Positions 42,152-53,239 of a DNA stretch of 64,000 nt are shown here, in pieces; the first letter of the stretch is position 1; every line of letters starts with the position of its first letter. Both the position numbers and the translations under genes were made by a program. Under the pieces are notes generated by a model. The model was not told the origin of the DNA. It worked only from the letters and a program-made list of their open reading frames with translations, and searched no databases. The DNA comes from Chara braunii (lineage: Eukaryota > Streptophyta > Charophyceae > Charales > Characeae). The stretch spans positions 3,373,407 through 3,437,406 of the forward strand of contig BFEA01000031.1 in NCBI GenBank assembly GCA_003427395.1, in the 5' to 3' direction.

Positions 42152-42317
42152 AGAATACTCTAATTCTGATTCTCAGTGGCGGTGTGAGGTCTGTTTGTTT
42201 GTGTGTCCGAAGTGCCCCTACCAGTAGGGCTTTCTGAGGTAGCTAGCGGGTACCTTGCTTAAGGCAGGTACCTGCTACCTGCCTTAGCAAGTCACCCCTA
42301 GCGGGGAAGGGGAGGGT

Positions 42318-42346
<29 letters not shown>
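42318..42346. repeat. (CA)n microsatellite
   Basis: Fourteen or so CA units, just downstream of the Penelope-like remnant. Confidence 0.95.
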
Positions 42347-42349
<3 letters not shown>

Positions 42350-43457
42350 AATATATTACAAGAATATACACGATTCAGAAATATGTCTATTAATTTAAAG
42401 GAAGTTGGTGAAGTTAAAAATGGAGGTACTGGCAAATAATTTATACAACTATCTACCCCTACATAATTGAATTCGAATTTTTTGAGGAAAAACTTCAAAA
42501 TATTCTCTGCAAGAAGTTTGGAAACCCCGAAAATTACCCCCTCTCAGAGGGGTCACGGGTGGATGAATTGGACCCTGGGGCCTACGAAGACCCCACACAC
42601 TCGGAGGTCACCCGATGAGGGGCGTACCATGAGGATGTCCCCCTGATCGGTTTTGCCGGGAAAAGGGCTACCCTGGTTGACACCCTCCTATGGCCCAGGA
42701 TCCCCCCGGACCCAGTACTGAGTTTTTTGTCGGGACATGCCGCTTGGTGTGGCGGTGCTATGATAACCAATACTGGAATAAATAACGTGACGATTATGTC
42801 ACTATTCCTCTCTCCGGCCGAAACGGTTTTCGTATTACGAGGAGCCGTGTGCTTGCGCTAGGACTTCCCGCTCGTGCGAGGTCCCTGGCCCAAGCCGCGC
42901 GCCTATGCGTGCGATTATCGGCGCCGAGGCGTGTCTTTGGTGCACTCCTCTTCACTCTGCCCTGATCCAAGAAGTGTGCTTCATTGACTTATCTCTTGAT
43001 GCCCACCCATTTGGTTGAGTGTATTCTGCTTCCTTCGGCATACGCGGAGCGTGGGGTTGTGGATTGGCAACGTGCAAGGTGGTGCGCATCGAAGGAAACT
43101 CGCACGAAGGGATTTCGTGGAGCAACCGGATCGCTGTAATACAATACCGCATGCCGCATGTAGCGGTAAAATGATCTGGGCCCGTTTGTCCCTCCTCACA
43201 CCCCCACCCCCCTCCCTGTTGTATGGCAACGCTCCATCGTATCTGAATATGCTTCCGTTCCTCCTTGTCTCTTGTTTGGTCTATTGAACCTCGGCTATGC
43301 CTAATTAAACGGTTCTGGTCCCTTTCAGTACGAAATGTGGGAGGTATCGTTCTCTGAGGAGCCAGTATGACGGGAACTGGCAAAAAGTACTTAAGAACGG
43401 TTCTCCATCGCCCTCTTAAAGCATTCGTCGGCACCGCGGGGGCGCATGACTGGACTG
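42347..43457. other. No gene recognised
   Basis: The first part is AT-rich, then GC-rich with several short palindromes (TACCTGCTACCTGCCTTAG lies just before it at 42,268). Frames on the minus strand are open from 43,473 to 42,952, but I see no domain and composition is mixed. Confidence 0.4.
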
Positions 43458-43520
43458 GGATATTTCTTCTCATTTCTTCTCATTTCTTCTCATTTCTTCT
43501 CATTTTTTTCTCGTCTCTTC
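43458..43520. repeat. 10-bp tandem repeat CTCATTTCTT
   Basis: Four or five exact units, then degenerate T/C-rich copies. Confidence 0.95.
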
Positions 43521-45330
43521 TGATTTCTTCTGTTTTTTTATTATAAAGAAACGTTTTAGTGATAACCCACTCTTTGTGTGATGATTTTTGATTGCTCAAC
43601 AATGGTCATACCTTGTTGTGCTCGTTCGTTTTTCGTTGGTATGTTTGCGGGGTATGTTTTTTGGTTGATGGCTGTAGGACATCATGGATTCCTTTCTTTT
43701 GGACCACTAGCGGAGTGACCAAGGACGCACTACGTCATGGATTTTTTTAGCGTAATCCTCGTGGCGTTCGTCTGCGTATTGTCCTTTATGTCGTACCTCG
43801 CCTTTTGATCGCTCCTTGACCACCAGTCGATCCGATCGCTACACTCCATCAACGACTGCCGAAATTTGATAGCTGCTGCTGCTTTTTCCAGATGGTGCAA
43901 GGCGTAGATGCTCTCTATTGATATGAGTAGTACTGTTGTCCCGCTGTACCCAGGCCTATGCGAAGCCTTCTTTTGGCATAGGAAGGTTTGATAATCTTCG
44001 TCGCCGAGAAACCCGATTTGCACACTTGCTGAGTGCTCTCCTCAGAATGGATATCATGGCTTTTCCCAGAATCCGTTTTCTGCCGACCGCCCTCTGTCTT
44101 TTTATCTCCTTCTTTACCCTCACCATCCTTCATTTTGCTGCCTGTTGCCTAGTGTTATCTGCCACGTGGTCAGCGTGCTTCCAGCAATCTTTCATTTGTC
44201 CGGCGGATCTGCCTGCTGTCCCGGCTCTATGCGTGTTTGGCATGTTCGCAACGTCCTTTTGGCTATGGCTTCACACGATCTACTTTTTGGCGATTGTTAT
44301 GGTCTTCCTATGGTAACATTTTTGATGCTACAAGGCAGCTTGGAGTTCGTAGTTATCGAGGAGCGTTGCTTTTTTCGGTAACTATTCTATTTTTGGCGCC
44401 CTCCCACTATGGCATATCTTAGTTTGCATGCTTCGAGTGATCACAGGTCATGGGGAAGGAGTAGTATGGACCGAAGTCCTTGTGAGGGTTTGATAGATGA
44501 TAATGATGGGCAGCGTGGGTATCGGGGTTGCGGACTCGCATAGTATTATCACCATCGACGAGGATGTTGCGTCGACGACAATCTCTGAGTTTGGCGAGCG
44601 TATGGAGCACCGTCATTTCTGCTTTGTTCATCATGGAAGTACGGATTTGAGTACTTTGATCACTGTGAAGGGGCTGCTGCTGGTTGGTGTCGTAATGTTC
44701 CGCCCATTGGATTTCTAATGAGTAAATACTCGACCGAGCTAGGAGGCTGCCCGATGGAGTTGTTGCTAATAGTTTGGTCAATGTACTTAATGGGAGGAGC
44801 TTCGTGCGGCGTGTTTTGGGTGTTGGATTTTCAGTCGTAGCTGTGTAACCCCTTTTTTTAATTTGATCTGTACAACGGAGTTTGTAGAGCTACGGGGCTT
44901 GCCAATTCTGATTATTTCTAATAGGTTGTTCCCTTGATGCACTGTGTTCATGTTTTGAGTCTGTTGTAATCATCATAAACAATGGTGCCTGAGTCTTCCC
45001 GATTGGATCGCATTTTCTATTTCGTATTGGCTTCGTGGAATGGCGGTTGCTTTCGCCTAATCACACCTGTTGATAAACTAGGAACTGGTCGAATAGCTCG
45101 GCTTTTGTATGGTGTGTGTTGTTTTCCTAATCTCCAGAGTGAACTCTTTCACATGTCGGCATGGTGATGAATTATGTCCTTTGGGTCTTGTCCCTTTTTT
45201 TCTTTCTCGTCGATAAATTGTGCAGTATTTACTTTGGATACGGTGTTGCTCGCTTCATGATGTTGTTTTGTAGCGCGAATCATAACGCAGAATGATGTGA
45301 CCTATTCACAGGAGCCACGCATTATGAAAC
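43521..45330. other. No gene recognised
   Basis: Short frames on both strands. The plus-strand frame 43,936-44,316 encodes a Phe/Leu-rich hydrophobic stretch (about residues 45-125) but has no family resemblance. The minus-strand frames 43,730-44,133 and 44,419-44,781 have more normal composition (for example YADERHEDYAKKIHDVV in a third frame near 43,760) and may be a decayed retroelement. I cannot support more. Confidence 0.35.
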
Positions 45331-45332
<2 letters not shown>

Positions 45333-45382
<50 letters not shown>

Positions 45383-45425
45383 AACACGCACACACACACA
45401 CACACATGAACACACACACACACAC
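45333..45425. repeat. (CA)n microsatellite, interrupted
   Basis: Long CA runs with ATGAACACG interruptions, ending CACACTGTGTG. Confidence 0.95.
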
Positions 45426-45459
45426 TGTGTGTCTTTTTAACGGAGAACGGGGGAATTAA

Positions 45460-45610
45460 ACTCCTGTTGAATCCCGTCAAATCCCGTCAAATCCCGTTGA
45501 ATTCGCGTTAAACGCGAAAATGGGCCGCTCCCGCGCTTTTCGGAAAAAGGGAATTGATGCACGGGGTCCGGAACACGTTGCCCTACGCAAAAAAAAAAAA
45601 AAAAAAAAAA
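45460..45610. repeat. TTGAATCCCG short repeats and poly-A
   Basis: GTTGAATCCCGTCAAATCCCG-type decamers (45,464-45,502) followed by TTGAATTCGCGTTAAACGCG, then A22 at 45,589-45,610. The same motif combination recurs near 47,090. Confidence 0.8.
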
Positions 45611-46318
45611 TTCCCCCCAACCCCTGAAGCACCTCTTAAACCACCGAATAAGACCAACACGGACCGACCTGCCACCCGCCGCTCGTCAAACCCCGACACC
45701 AGTCCCCAAACCTACCCGGAAGCCCTCTAAGCCATCTGCCCCCACATCCCCCAACCCCCAACACCTCAGTTATGTGTATGTAGGTGTGTTGTGTGTGCGC
45801 GTATGTGTGTTTGTGTGTGCCTGCGCGTGAGAGTGTCTGTGCATGAATATGAATGTATGCGCGTGTGTTTGTGTATGTGTGTGTTTGTAAGTGTGTGTGT
45901 GTGTGTGTGTGCATGATTGTTGGTGTGTGTCCACTGTTTTCCTTTTGAGGGATACAGTTTTTTCCCGTTGAAAACTGGGGGCAGGCGATATGGGTTTGGG
46001 CGGGCGATTTGGGTGGTTTTTTTTTTTTTCTCTTCTACTGCATCTTCCCAGAAATACAGTATCCAAGCATTATACTGTTTGTTACCAAGTAACGAAATCT
46101 AGAACGGACTGCCATGCCTTGTTGGCGGGGCTTTCTAAGAAAAGAAAAGAAAAAAACAATGTACTTACCTTTTTCACGAGAGTTGTGGACTCCACTCTGA
46201 AACGGACTGCCATGCCTCGTTGGCAGGGCGGTACAGCCCGCAGTAGCTTGCTATTCGTTTTTCAGGTTTTTTTTTCTTCTTTTTTTCCCCTCTTGTGATC
46301 CAAGACTCTGGGCTCTGT
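45611..46318. other. No gene; TG-rich tract 45,775-45,925
   Basis: C/A-rich then TG-rich degenerate microsatellite. A 30-bp phrase beginning AACGGACTGCCATGCC is repeated at about 46,103 and 46,201. Confidence 0.6.
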
Positions 46319-46695
46319 CCAGCGGCCTAGCTCAGTTGGTTAGGCATGCAAGTGGCATTCAGGAGGTTGTGGGTTCAATCCCCGCCTATGGCACTCTCGA
46401 TGTCAACCAACTGGGATAGTCAGCTGGATCCTCCCAGTCTGTATCAGTAAGGTCTTCAGCCAATACGGCTGGGAGGCACCCCCTGTCCCTACTATCCTAC
46501 CTCAGTGTGACCAGCACTGAGGACCATCACCCTACCACAGGCTACCAGTATTGAGGGCAACTTGGACCACATAGCAGTGACAAGCACCAGGGTTGGGCCA
46601 ACCTCCCAGCCCTAATAGAAGCGGAGGCGGACGAACCATGCCATACGGGAACTTCGGACGCCAGACTCATGCAATTTGCTACAAGCCCAATTCTG
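46319..46695 (+). mobile_element. tRNA-derived SINE
   Basis: The head is tRNA-like: A box TAGCTCAGTTGG at 46,328 and B box GGTTCAATCCC at 46,372, 44 bp apart, with an intact T-stem (GTGGG/CCCGC) but a poorly paired acceptor, as expected of a polymerase-III SINE promoter. The tRNA-unrelated body follows (GGATCCTCCCAG, CTGGGAGGCACCCC). The 3' end runs into TGTGTGCGTG and T-rich sequence near 46,700. No coding capacity; it would need a partner LINE. Confidence 0.75.
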
Positions 46696-46818
46696 TGTGC
46701 GTGTGTGTGTCTTTTTTTCCTTTTTTTAATTTGCTTTCTATGGTTTTGATTTTTGTAAAAATAAACGAAGTTCTAAAAAATAAAATAAAAAAATTTGTTG
46801 TACATCTTTGAAAGATCT

Positions 46819-47004
46819 ACAACCCTATATTTTTTATTTGTTTTTTTGTTTTTGTTTTAGCCCTTAAAAAATCAGTGTGAAACCCAAAAAAAAAACACTC
46901 ATTTCATTTTAGTTTTTGTTTTTTTTATTGTGTGTTTATGTTTTTGATTTTTTAAAAATATATTTAGACATTAAAAAATACAAATAAAAATATAGGGTTG
47001 TATT
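46819..47004. repeat. AT-rich fold-back repeat
   Basis: ACAACCCTATATTTTTTATT at 46,819 is inverted as AAATAAAAATATAGGGTTGT ending about 47,001. A third partial copy (ACAACCCCATATTG) follows at 47,022. The interior is poly-A/T rich. Confidence 0.75.
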
Positions 47005-47084
47005 CCTAAAAAAAACCTACAACCCCATATTGTTTTTTGTTTTTTTGAATAACTTTTAGCCCACAAAAATAATATTTGCGGACC

Positions 47085-47170
47085 TCGTTAATTCGCGTCC
47101 AACTCGCGTTTGAACGGGAGTTTAACGCGAATTCAACGCGCGTTGAATTTTTCAACGCGGAACCCCTGTT
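47085..47170. repeat. GAATTCGCG / CGCGTT palindromic motif cluster
   Basis: TTAATTCGCG, CTCGCGTTTGAACGGG, TTTAACGCGAATTCAACGCG, CGTTGAATT and CAACGCGG are interleaved within 80 bp. They are related to the motifs at 37,430 and 45,470. Confidence 0.65.
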
Positions 47171-47299
47171 GAATTCAAAATCGGACACACAGCACACACA
47201 CACACAGAGGAAAGTTTTTTTGCTTTTTTTTATTCCACGCGTGTCCCGCCACGTGTCCGAGCCCCATTGCGATCGACCCATTGATCGAAATTCGTCCGG

Positions 47300-47405
47300 G
47301 AGCCCACGGATGTCGCGCGCACAGTCCTGGCGTTGGTTGTACGCAATGCGGTAGCACGTCGCTCACGACCAGCGCCAGGAGCGCGCACTCAACATCCGTG
47401 GGATC
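47300..47405. repeat. Long inverted repeat
   Basis: GCCCACGGATGTCGCGCGC then CCTGGCG (47,301-47,333) pairs with CGCCAGG, AGCGCGC and ACATCCGTGGG (47,371-47,403), about 28 paired bases around a loop of about 35. Confidence 0.8.
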
Positions 47406-47746
47406 CCGGATGGATCATGTGCACGCTTTGTGCTCGGGATGGAGACGACACCATCTCTCCGGGGATTGACGCCGTAGTCTTTTCGGGGAGAGAGGCACAA
47501 GTTTTGTGGCGAGAACCTGAACACGGAACTACGACCTCTTCCCCTTGATGAATACCATCCCTTTCACACGCCCACCAACGTCAGCGCAAGAGACTACCAC
47601 TTCACGCCACGTGGATGATCGACATCCTTCGCACGAGGGCTACCCCGCGATGCTTAACACTGACCCTGGTCGCGCGCAGCCCATGTGGCNCCCGCTTATC
47701 GTCCNCCACNCCCGCCGCGACGATTGTCTCTCCTGCTCGCGCAGTT

Positions 47747-47817
47747 TGCCCCGCGACGGATTCGAACCATCAATCGTGGATTTGCAGTCCAATACATCAC
47801 CTTTATGTTACCTAGCC
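47747..47817 (-). tRNA. tRNA-Cys(GCA)-like gene, organelle type, acceptor decayed
   Basis: Read on the minus strand: acceptor GGCTAGG (47,817-47,811), TA, D-arm ACAT/ATGT, anticodon arm TTGGA-CTGCAAA-TCCAC with anticodon GCA, variable GATT, T-arm GATGG-TTCGAAT-CCGTC. The 5' half and TGCAAATCC loop look like plant organellar tRNA-Cys. The 3' acceptor strand GCGGGGC pairs with GGCTAGG at only about four of seven positions, so this is probably a transferred organelle-derived relic. Ambiguous bases at 47,690-47,710 lie just downstream. Confidence 0.6.
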
Positions 47818-47820
47818 TTT

Positions 47821-48035
47821 GATTTGATTGATGAAAAAAAGAAAGGTGCGAAGCAATGAGCTTTTTTCCAATTTTCAAAAAAACGAATTCGTGTTTGACT
47901 CATCCACGTGGGAGTGTTTTACAGTGTTTAGTTTGGCAACAAGTGGAATAAGCAACAACCCTGTTTAAATCATTTTGTAAATTTCGTGCAGTTGCCGCAA
48001 AACAGGAACGCAATGGAGTTACAAGTCGTCCGGTC
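47821..48035. other. No gene seen
   Basis: AT-rich sequence with ATTGATTGATGAAAAAAAG near 47,826. No coding signal. Confidence 0.4.
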
Positions 48036-48260
48036 GATCGGGAGGAACGAACGAGTGAGAAGAAAAGGAAACACAGAAACCATGTGCCCCAATGCCAACC
48101 CCAACAGGAATCATGGGGTCGATCGCGAGGAACGAACGAGTGAGAAGAAAAGGAAACACAGAAACCACGTGCCCCAATGCCAACCCCAGCAGGAATCATG
48201 GGCTCGATCGCGAGGAACGAACGAGTGAGAAGAAAAGGAAACGCAAAAACCATGTGCCCC
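48036..48260 (+). repeat. 85-bp tandem repeat, three units
   Basis: GAGGAACGAACGAGTGAGAA at about 48,042, 48,127 and 48,212, each with GTGCCCCAATGCCAACCCC and GGAATCATGGG downstream. A partial fourth block (CCCCAATGCCAACCCC) lies at 48,339. Confidence 0.9.
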
Positions 48261-49680
48261 AACGTCATCGACAGCCGTTCCTAGCACTTGCGACACGTGG
48301 CACGACGCGGCGGCCGTCATGTGCCGACAAGCATGTGCCCCAATGCCAACCCCTGCAGTTGTAGTCGACGGCTGACATGTGGGCAAGCAGAACACCACTG
48401 TAACTTGAAGGGTTGGCGCAACTCTTTGACGAGGGCACATGATGGCGAACACATGCTGACGCAGAACGCAAAGACGGGGTGTCGAAGCTCCGACAACTGG
48501 AGTACATGAGCGGTCGGAAGGACGGGAACGAGGCGACGACGAGAGGAAACCTAGACGCCCACGCTCGCAGACACGTGGCGCGACAGCAGAGCAGCGAAGG
48601 CGATGGAGAACGTCGCGGACGAGACATCGCGCTTGAATGCGCTCGTCAGGCAGGAGATGCAAATGGGCTGCACTAGACCCCAGGCAGCTGTTCAACGGCA
48701 TCCAATGCCTGCCTCAAACTGTCGTCGGACCCCACGGAAAGACCCGCCTGCGCGCCAATTGGCACCCACGTCATGTGAGAAGACGAACGTTGGTCGTCCG
48801 ATCTGCAAATCAGACGGCCAGACGGTGACTTCGCTATGTACACTGGCGTAGCTCCCCCCTCCGCCCTCCCCCAGCCCCCCCCATCGGTCTCCGGAAAATA
48901 TAAACCGTCCCCGCGTGCTGCCCGAAAACACCCCTTCCGTTTGTTAAGCGACCGGGCCCAGCGAACACGAGGAAACGAACCCCAGGGGCCTTTTTTTCAT
49001 GACGTTCGCACGGGGCCAGTCCCAAGGGCTATTTTTTCATGATGTCCGCACTGGGCCCCCTCGCGGGAATTTCGACGTGGGGCCACTCCACGATAAGCGA
49101 ATCCAACATTCGTGCGGCGACGCACAGACCCCTCACGCAACGCCGAAAGGGAAGACCCGAGGAGGACCTGAAATCCGCGCGCCTACAAATCCGAGCGGCA
49201 CCCGTGGAAATTACGCCGCGTTCTGCAATTTTGCTGGGGAGATGCTGCCGGCCGGACGTCTCGCACTGCCACTGCCGTCGACACCAGCGCCTCACACAGT
49301 CGGAGCGCCATAGCTGTCAAGCAGCATGAGGCCACAACTCCTGTCAATACGAAGGGACACATGTCCTTCTCTGTGCTCGCTTCTGTCGCGTCGATGCACC
49401 GCGCTACTCCTCCACTTGCTCGGGTCTCCCTCCACCTTTCGCGTCACTCTCCACATCACCTTCCACGTCGCATTTTCCTCGCACAAACAAAGCATTTGGC
49501 TCACGCGAACAACGCATTTGCCTCGCACGAACAATGCGTTTTGAAAGATGCTTCGACCGCTCCGCGTATTCGCCTCGCACAAACAACGCACTCGGAACAA
49601 GTCCCACAAGGTGCCGTTTCGATTAACGTTGGGGTTCGAACGCATCTCCACACGATAGTTACATTCGGTGAGTGAGCACG
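48261..49680. other. No gene recognised; short direct repeats
   Basis: GC-rich. GGGC(C/T)ATTTTTTCATGA and CGCAC-GGGGCC blocks are directly repeated at 48,988 and 49,028. CGCACAAACAACGCA-like repeats occur at 49,480-49,590. Open frames are many on both strands but none shows a domain. Confidence 0.45.
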
Positions 49681-49689
49681 CGGCCGAAA

Positions 49690-49696
49690 CATGTGT

Positions 49697-49727
<31 letters not shown>

Positions 49728-49783
49728 CCGATATGTTTGTGTAGATTGAACGTGTGTGTGCATGTGCATGTGCGTGTGTGTGT

Positions 49784-49863
<80 letters not shown>

Positions 49864-49953
49864 NNNNNNNNNNNNNNNNNNNNNNNNNNNNNNNNNNNNN
49901 NNNNNNNNNNNNNNNNNNNNNNNNNNNNNNNNNNNNNNNNNNNNNNNNNNNNN

Positions 49954-50044
<91 letters not shown>
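49690..50044. repeat. (TG)n-(GA)n microsatellite with assembly gap
   Basis: TG-rich from 49,690, pure TG about 49,790-49,863, N 49,864-49,953, TG to 49,987, GA to 50,044. Confidence 0.97.
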
Positions 50045-50049
<5 letters not shown>

Positions 50050-50374
50050 GTGTGCGCTCTGGATGAATGATATGGTGTGCGCTGAAGGATGAAGTGCGCT
50101 AAGGGATGAATGGTGTGATAAGGTGTGCACCCAAGGATGAATGATATGGTGTGTATTGCGAGTGTGTTCATGCTTTATTTAGGGATGAATGTTGTGTGCG
50201 CAAGCGATCCAACGATTGCGTACTTTCTAGCATTGCACGGTGCGTGGATCGTGTTGTATTTTTGCATTACAACGCTTATTAGATTCCTGTCATTTCGGTT
50301 GTCAAAACTTGCTCGGTGAACAGTTCGCTCAGGCATCGGCAAACCAGCAGGCCACTGCACAGTAGAGAGCCTAT
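50045..50374. other. Short GGATGAATGATATGGTGTG repeats, no gene
   Basis: GGATGAATG with GGTGTGCGC is repeated at 50,062, 50,090, 50,106, 50,134 and 50,181. No coding signal. Confidence 0.6.
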
Positions 50375-50810
50375 GATCAGCCAGCCCAAAGGATGATCAA
50401 TCAGAGCACGCGGTGATAATGTCGACACTGCACACACGATTAACCGACCAATCGCGAAACACAAGCAGATTACTAACGATCGGTCGATTGATCGTGTGTG
50501 CTGTCCCAATGCTATCGCCCCCGATCAGCCAGCCGAAAGGATGATCAATCAGAGCATGCGGTGATAATGTCGACATTGCACACGCGATCAATCGACCAAT
50601 CGCGAAACACAAACAAATTACTCGCGATCGGTCAATTGATCATGTGTGCTGTCCCAATGCTATCGCCCCCAATCAGATAAATAATCAAAGCACGTGGTGG
50701 TAATGTCGAGACAGCACACGCGATCAATCGACCAATCACGAAACACAAACAGATTACTCGCGATCAGTCAATTGATCGCGTGTGTTGTCCAGATGTTATC
50801 ACCGCGTGTG
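50375..50810 (+). repeat. 148-bp tandem repeat with internal hairpin
   Basis: GATCAGCCAGCC-like starts at 50,375, 50,523 and 50,671, exactly 148 bp apart. Each unit holds ACGCGATCAATCGACCAAT-CGCGA and the inverted partner TCGCGATCGGTCAATTGATC, arms about 25 nt around a 16-nt loop. Confidence 0.92.
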
Positions 50811-51525
50811 TGTTTCGCTCGTTGCAATCGCAACATCAAAACAGAAGGTGGGGATGTGTGTGTGTGTGTGTATGTATGCGTTTGTGTGTTGTCTCATTAT
50901 TATCACCGCTTTTGTGTTTCACTCGTTCCAATAGCGGGCAGTTCATGTCAGCACCCCTCGCGCGACCAATCAGCAGATTGTTCGCTAGATCAACTGATCA
51001 AGCAGTCGATCAACAACCAATGGAGCAGTCGATCAATCAATCAATCCTGGCAGATGTACTGAGCAATGGACTGTTTGGTCGAAGTCGATCAACCACCAAC
51101 CGAGCAGTCGATCAATCAGTTCGATTCAGTTGTGCATTCGCGAAAGGGACAGATCGGTCTCTCGCCGGCCAACGTTCAATTTATTAATTGCCAGATATCG
51201 AAAGTAGATTCAACGTCTGTGTGGGTTTGATTGACTGATTGGTTGCCGACGAGCGATCGATCTGTTCGCTGGTCGAACGAAGAGTTTCCCGCGATTGAAA
51301 GGAGTGAATGGGCAAAACACATGCGTTGTGCGAGTGTTTGTCCATTCACTTGTTTCGATTCGATTGCTCTTCGATCGACCAGCGAACGCATTCATCGATC
51401 GCAGGCAATCGATCAGTCAATTGGTCACTTTCACGATCGAAACGAGTGCAGGACGATCCCTTTCCCTGTTGTGTAGGGTCAGAACGAGCGAAAGGACAAA
51501 AGACACCATCGTCACAGCCATGTTG
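50811..51525. other. GATCAATC-rich non-coding sequence
   Basis: Scattered GATCAATCAAT / ATTGACTGATTGG motifs related to the 148-bp unit and a TG stretch at 50,857-50,873. No gene recognised. Confidence 0.5.
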
Positions 51526-51665
51526 CACATCGAACCTTGTCATCCATCGAACCTTGTTCGACATCAAACCTTGCCTGGCATCGAACCTCGTTGGACGTCG
51601 AACCTTATCGGACATCGAACGTCAGCGGACGTCGAACCTCATTGGTCCTCGAAACTTGTTGCGCA
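51526..51665 (+). repeat. Approx. 20-bp minisatellite, (CATCGAACCTTG)n
   Basis: ATCGAACCTTG/GTCGAACCTCA-like cores recur about every 20 bp, at least seven times. Confidence 0.9.
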
Positions 51666-51896
51666 ATGAGCATTGTCTGGCCACCACAACCCGCGTCACC
51701 GTCACATCCCATTCACCCCATCCCATCACATATGACACACACATTTTGTTGAGGTCGCTCAGTGGCCGAAGTAGAGATGCCGGCGGCGTCATCCAAAATT
51801 TCCACTCATCTCCCTCGATCTCTCTCTATTTCGCTCCATCTCTTCCTCCACCTCTCTCTCCAACTTTCAGTCAATTCACCAGTCCCACATTCTGTT

Positions 51897-52860
51897 GAAG
51901 TCCGGATCCCAGCGGACGTCGTATTTTCACATATCCCCTGACATGTAGAGTTGGAGAAACCGGACATTGGAAGAAGTTCGGATTCCGGCGTTGGGTATAC
52001 CCACCTCGGAACTAACCAGATCGTGAAATCGGACAGCGGAAGAAGTTTGGATTCCGGCGAACTTCGCATTCTCATCTGTCCTCTGATGCGCCCGTCGATT
52101 GCTTATGTCGAAATCCGCAGGCGCATCAAAGGACCGATGACGGTCGGTCGAATACTTGAAGTTCGCCGGAATCCGAACTTCTTCCGCTGTCCAGTCTTAC
52201 GACGTGTTAAGTTCAGGGGTAGACATGGCCAACAACCGTGACTCGATGCCCAGTTTGGACAACACGTGATGTTCGGATTCGGGCGAACTTGTGTTGTTGT
52301 TCTTATGCGTGGTGCAACCTTAGACCACAGCCGCACCAGAACATTTGTGAGAATGTGAAGTCTGTCGGGATCCGGATTTCAAGAGAGTGTGGGGCCGCGA
52401 GTTTGACGGACATTTGTCTCTCTCTCCCACGTACTCTCGCGAAGTTCGGATCCCGGCGAACTTCACGATCTCACCTTTCATACGACATGTTTGTGGCTCG
52501 GCTGGTGGGCCGTGGATTTGAAAAATAGTCAAGTCTGCCCGGAGCCGAACTTCACGGTATTCCGAAAAGGATTCACCGAACATGCCTGCTCGAATCAGTT
52601 CTTCGAGGCCGCCCACCGAATGTCAGCTGTATCCGCTCCCGAACTTAACACATTGGGAGACCGGACAGCAGAACAAGTTGGGATGCCGGCAGACTACTAA
52701 TTTTTGTCTAGCCTCCAACGATGTCGTGGTTTTTCTCCGGCGCAGTGGATTTCACCACACACGCAAGTGCAGAACCCGTCTCCTTCTCTATGACTCTCTC
52801 GCACCACCTTTGAGTTCGGATTTCGGCGAACGTCGCGTTTCCACATGCCCTTTGGATTGA
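51897..52860. repeat. Family-2 palindrome array, left part
   Basis: Copies (AAGTTCG, centre GATCCCGG, CGAACTT; best at 52,442-52,463) near 51,897, 51,971, 52,042, 52,159 (reversed), 52,268, 52,357 (reversed), 52,442, 52,530 (reversed), 52,676 and 52,810. They sit in loosely repeated units with CTCTCTC tracts. The predominant orientation is opposite to that at 32,037-37,165. Confidence 0.85.
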
Positions 52861-53239
52861 CTGTTGTCTGCCTTGTGGCCTTGGATCGGACCCGCATTTC
52901 TGTCTAACCTCGAACGATGTATTCAGCCTTGACTCTGAACAATTTGACTACAAAGACTGCAAATTTTCCAGTTGTCATTTGTTGGGTATTCAGGAATCCC
53001 GATGTTTAACGTGTCATAGATAATTCTGCTCACATAGGCATACACCATCAGTGCGAGTTAGGAAGGGAGAAAATGTCCTTTGATCAAGGGGAGAAAAGGC
53101 AGTTACACGCACACATCGGGCGGAGCTGCACGCTCGTGTGCTTGTGCACTACTTGAAAGCATGTAGAAACCTTGTGAATATTGACAACTCTGTTTACGAG
53201 TGCCTACATGTCCGTATGCGTCGTGTAATATGTGTGTGT

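Noticed and set aside
42952-43473. Possible organellar large-subunit rRNA fragment
   Set aside because: A short phrase (GTACTGAAAGGGACC on the minus strand) looked rRNA-like, but the flanking sequence does not follow any rRNA 3' end that I can recall.
43936-44316. Small membrane protein
   Set aside because: Hydrophobic Phe/Leu-rich translation of a T-rich strand with no family resemblance and competing frames on the other strand.
49501-50171. Long open frames of His/Thr or Cys/Val
   Set aside because: They are translations of the TG/CA microsatellite and the N gap.
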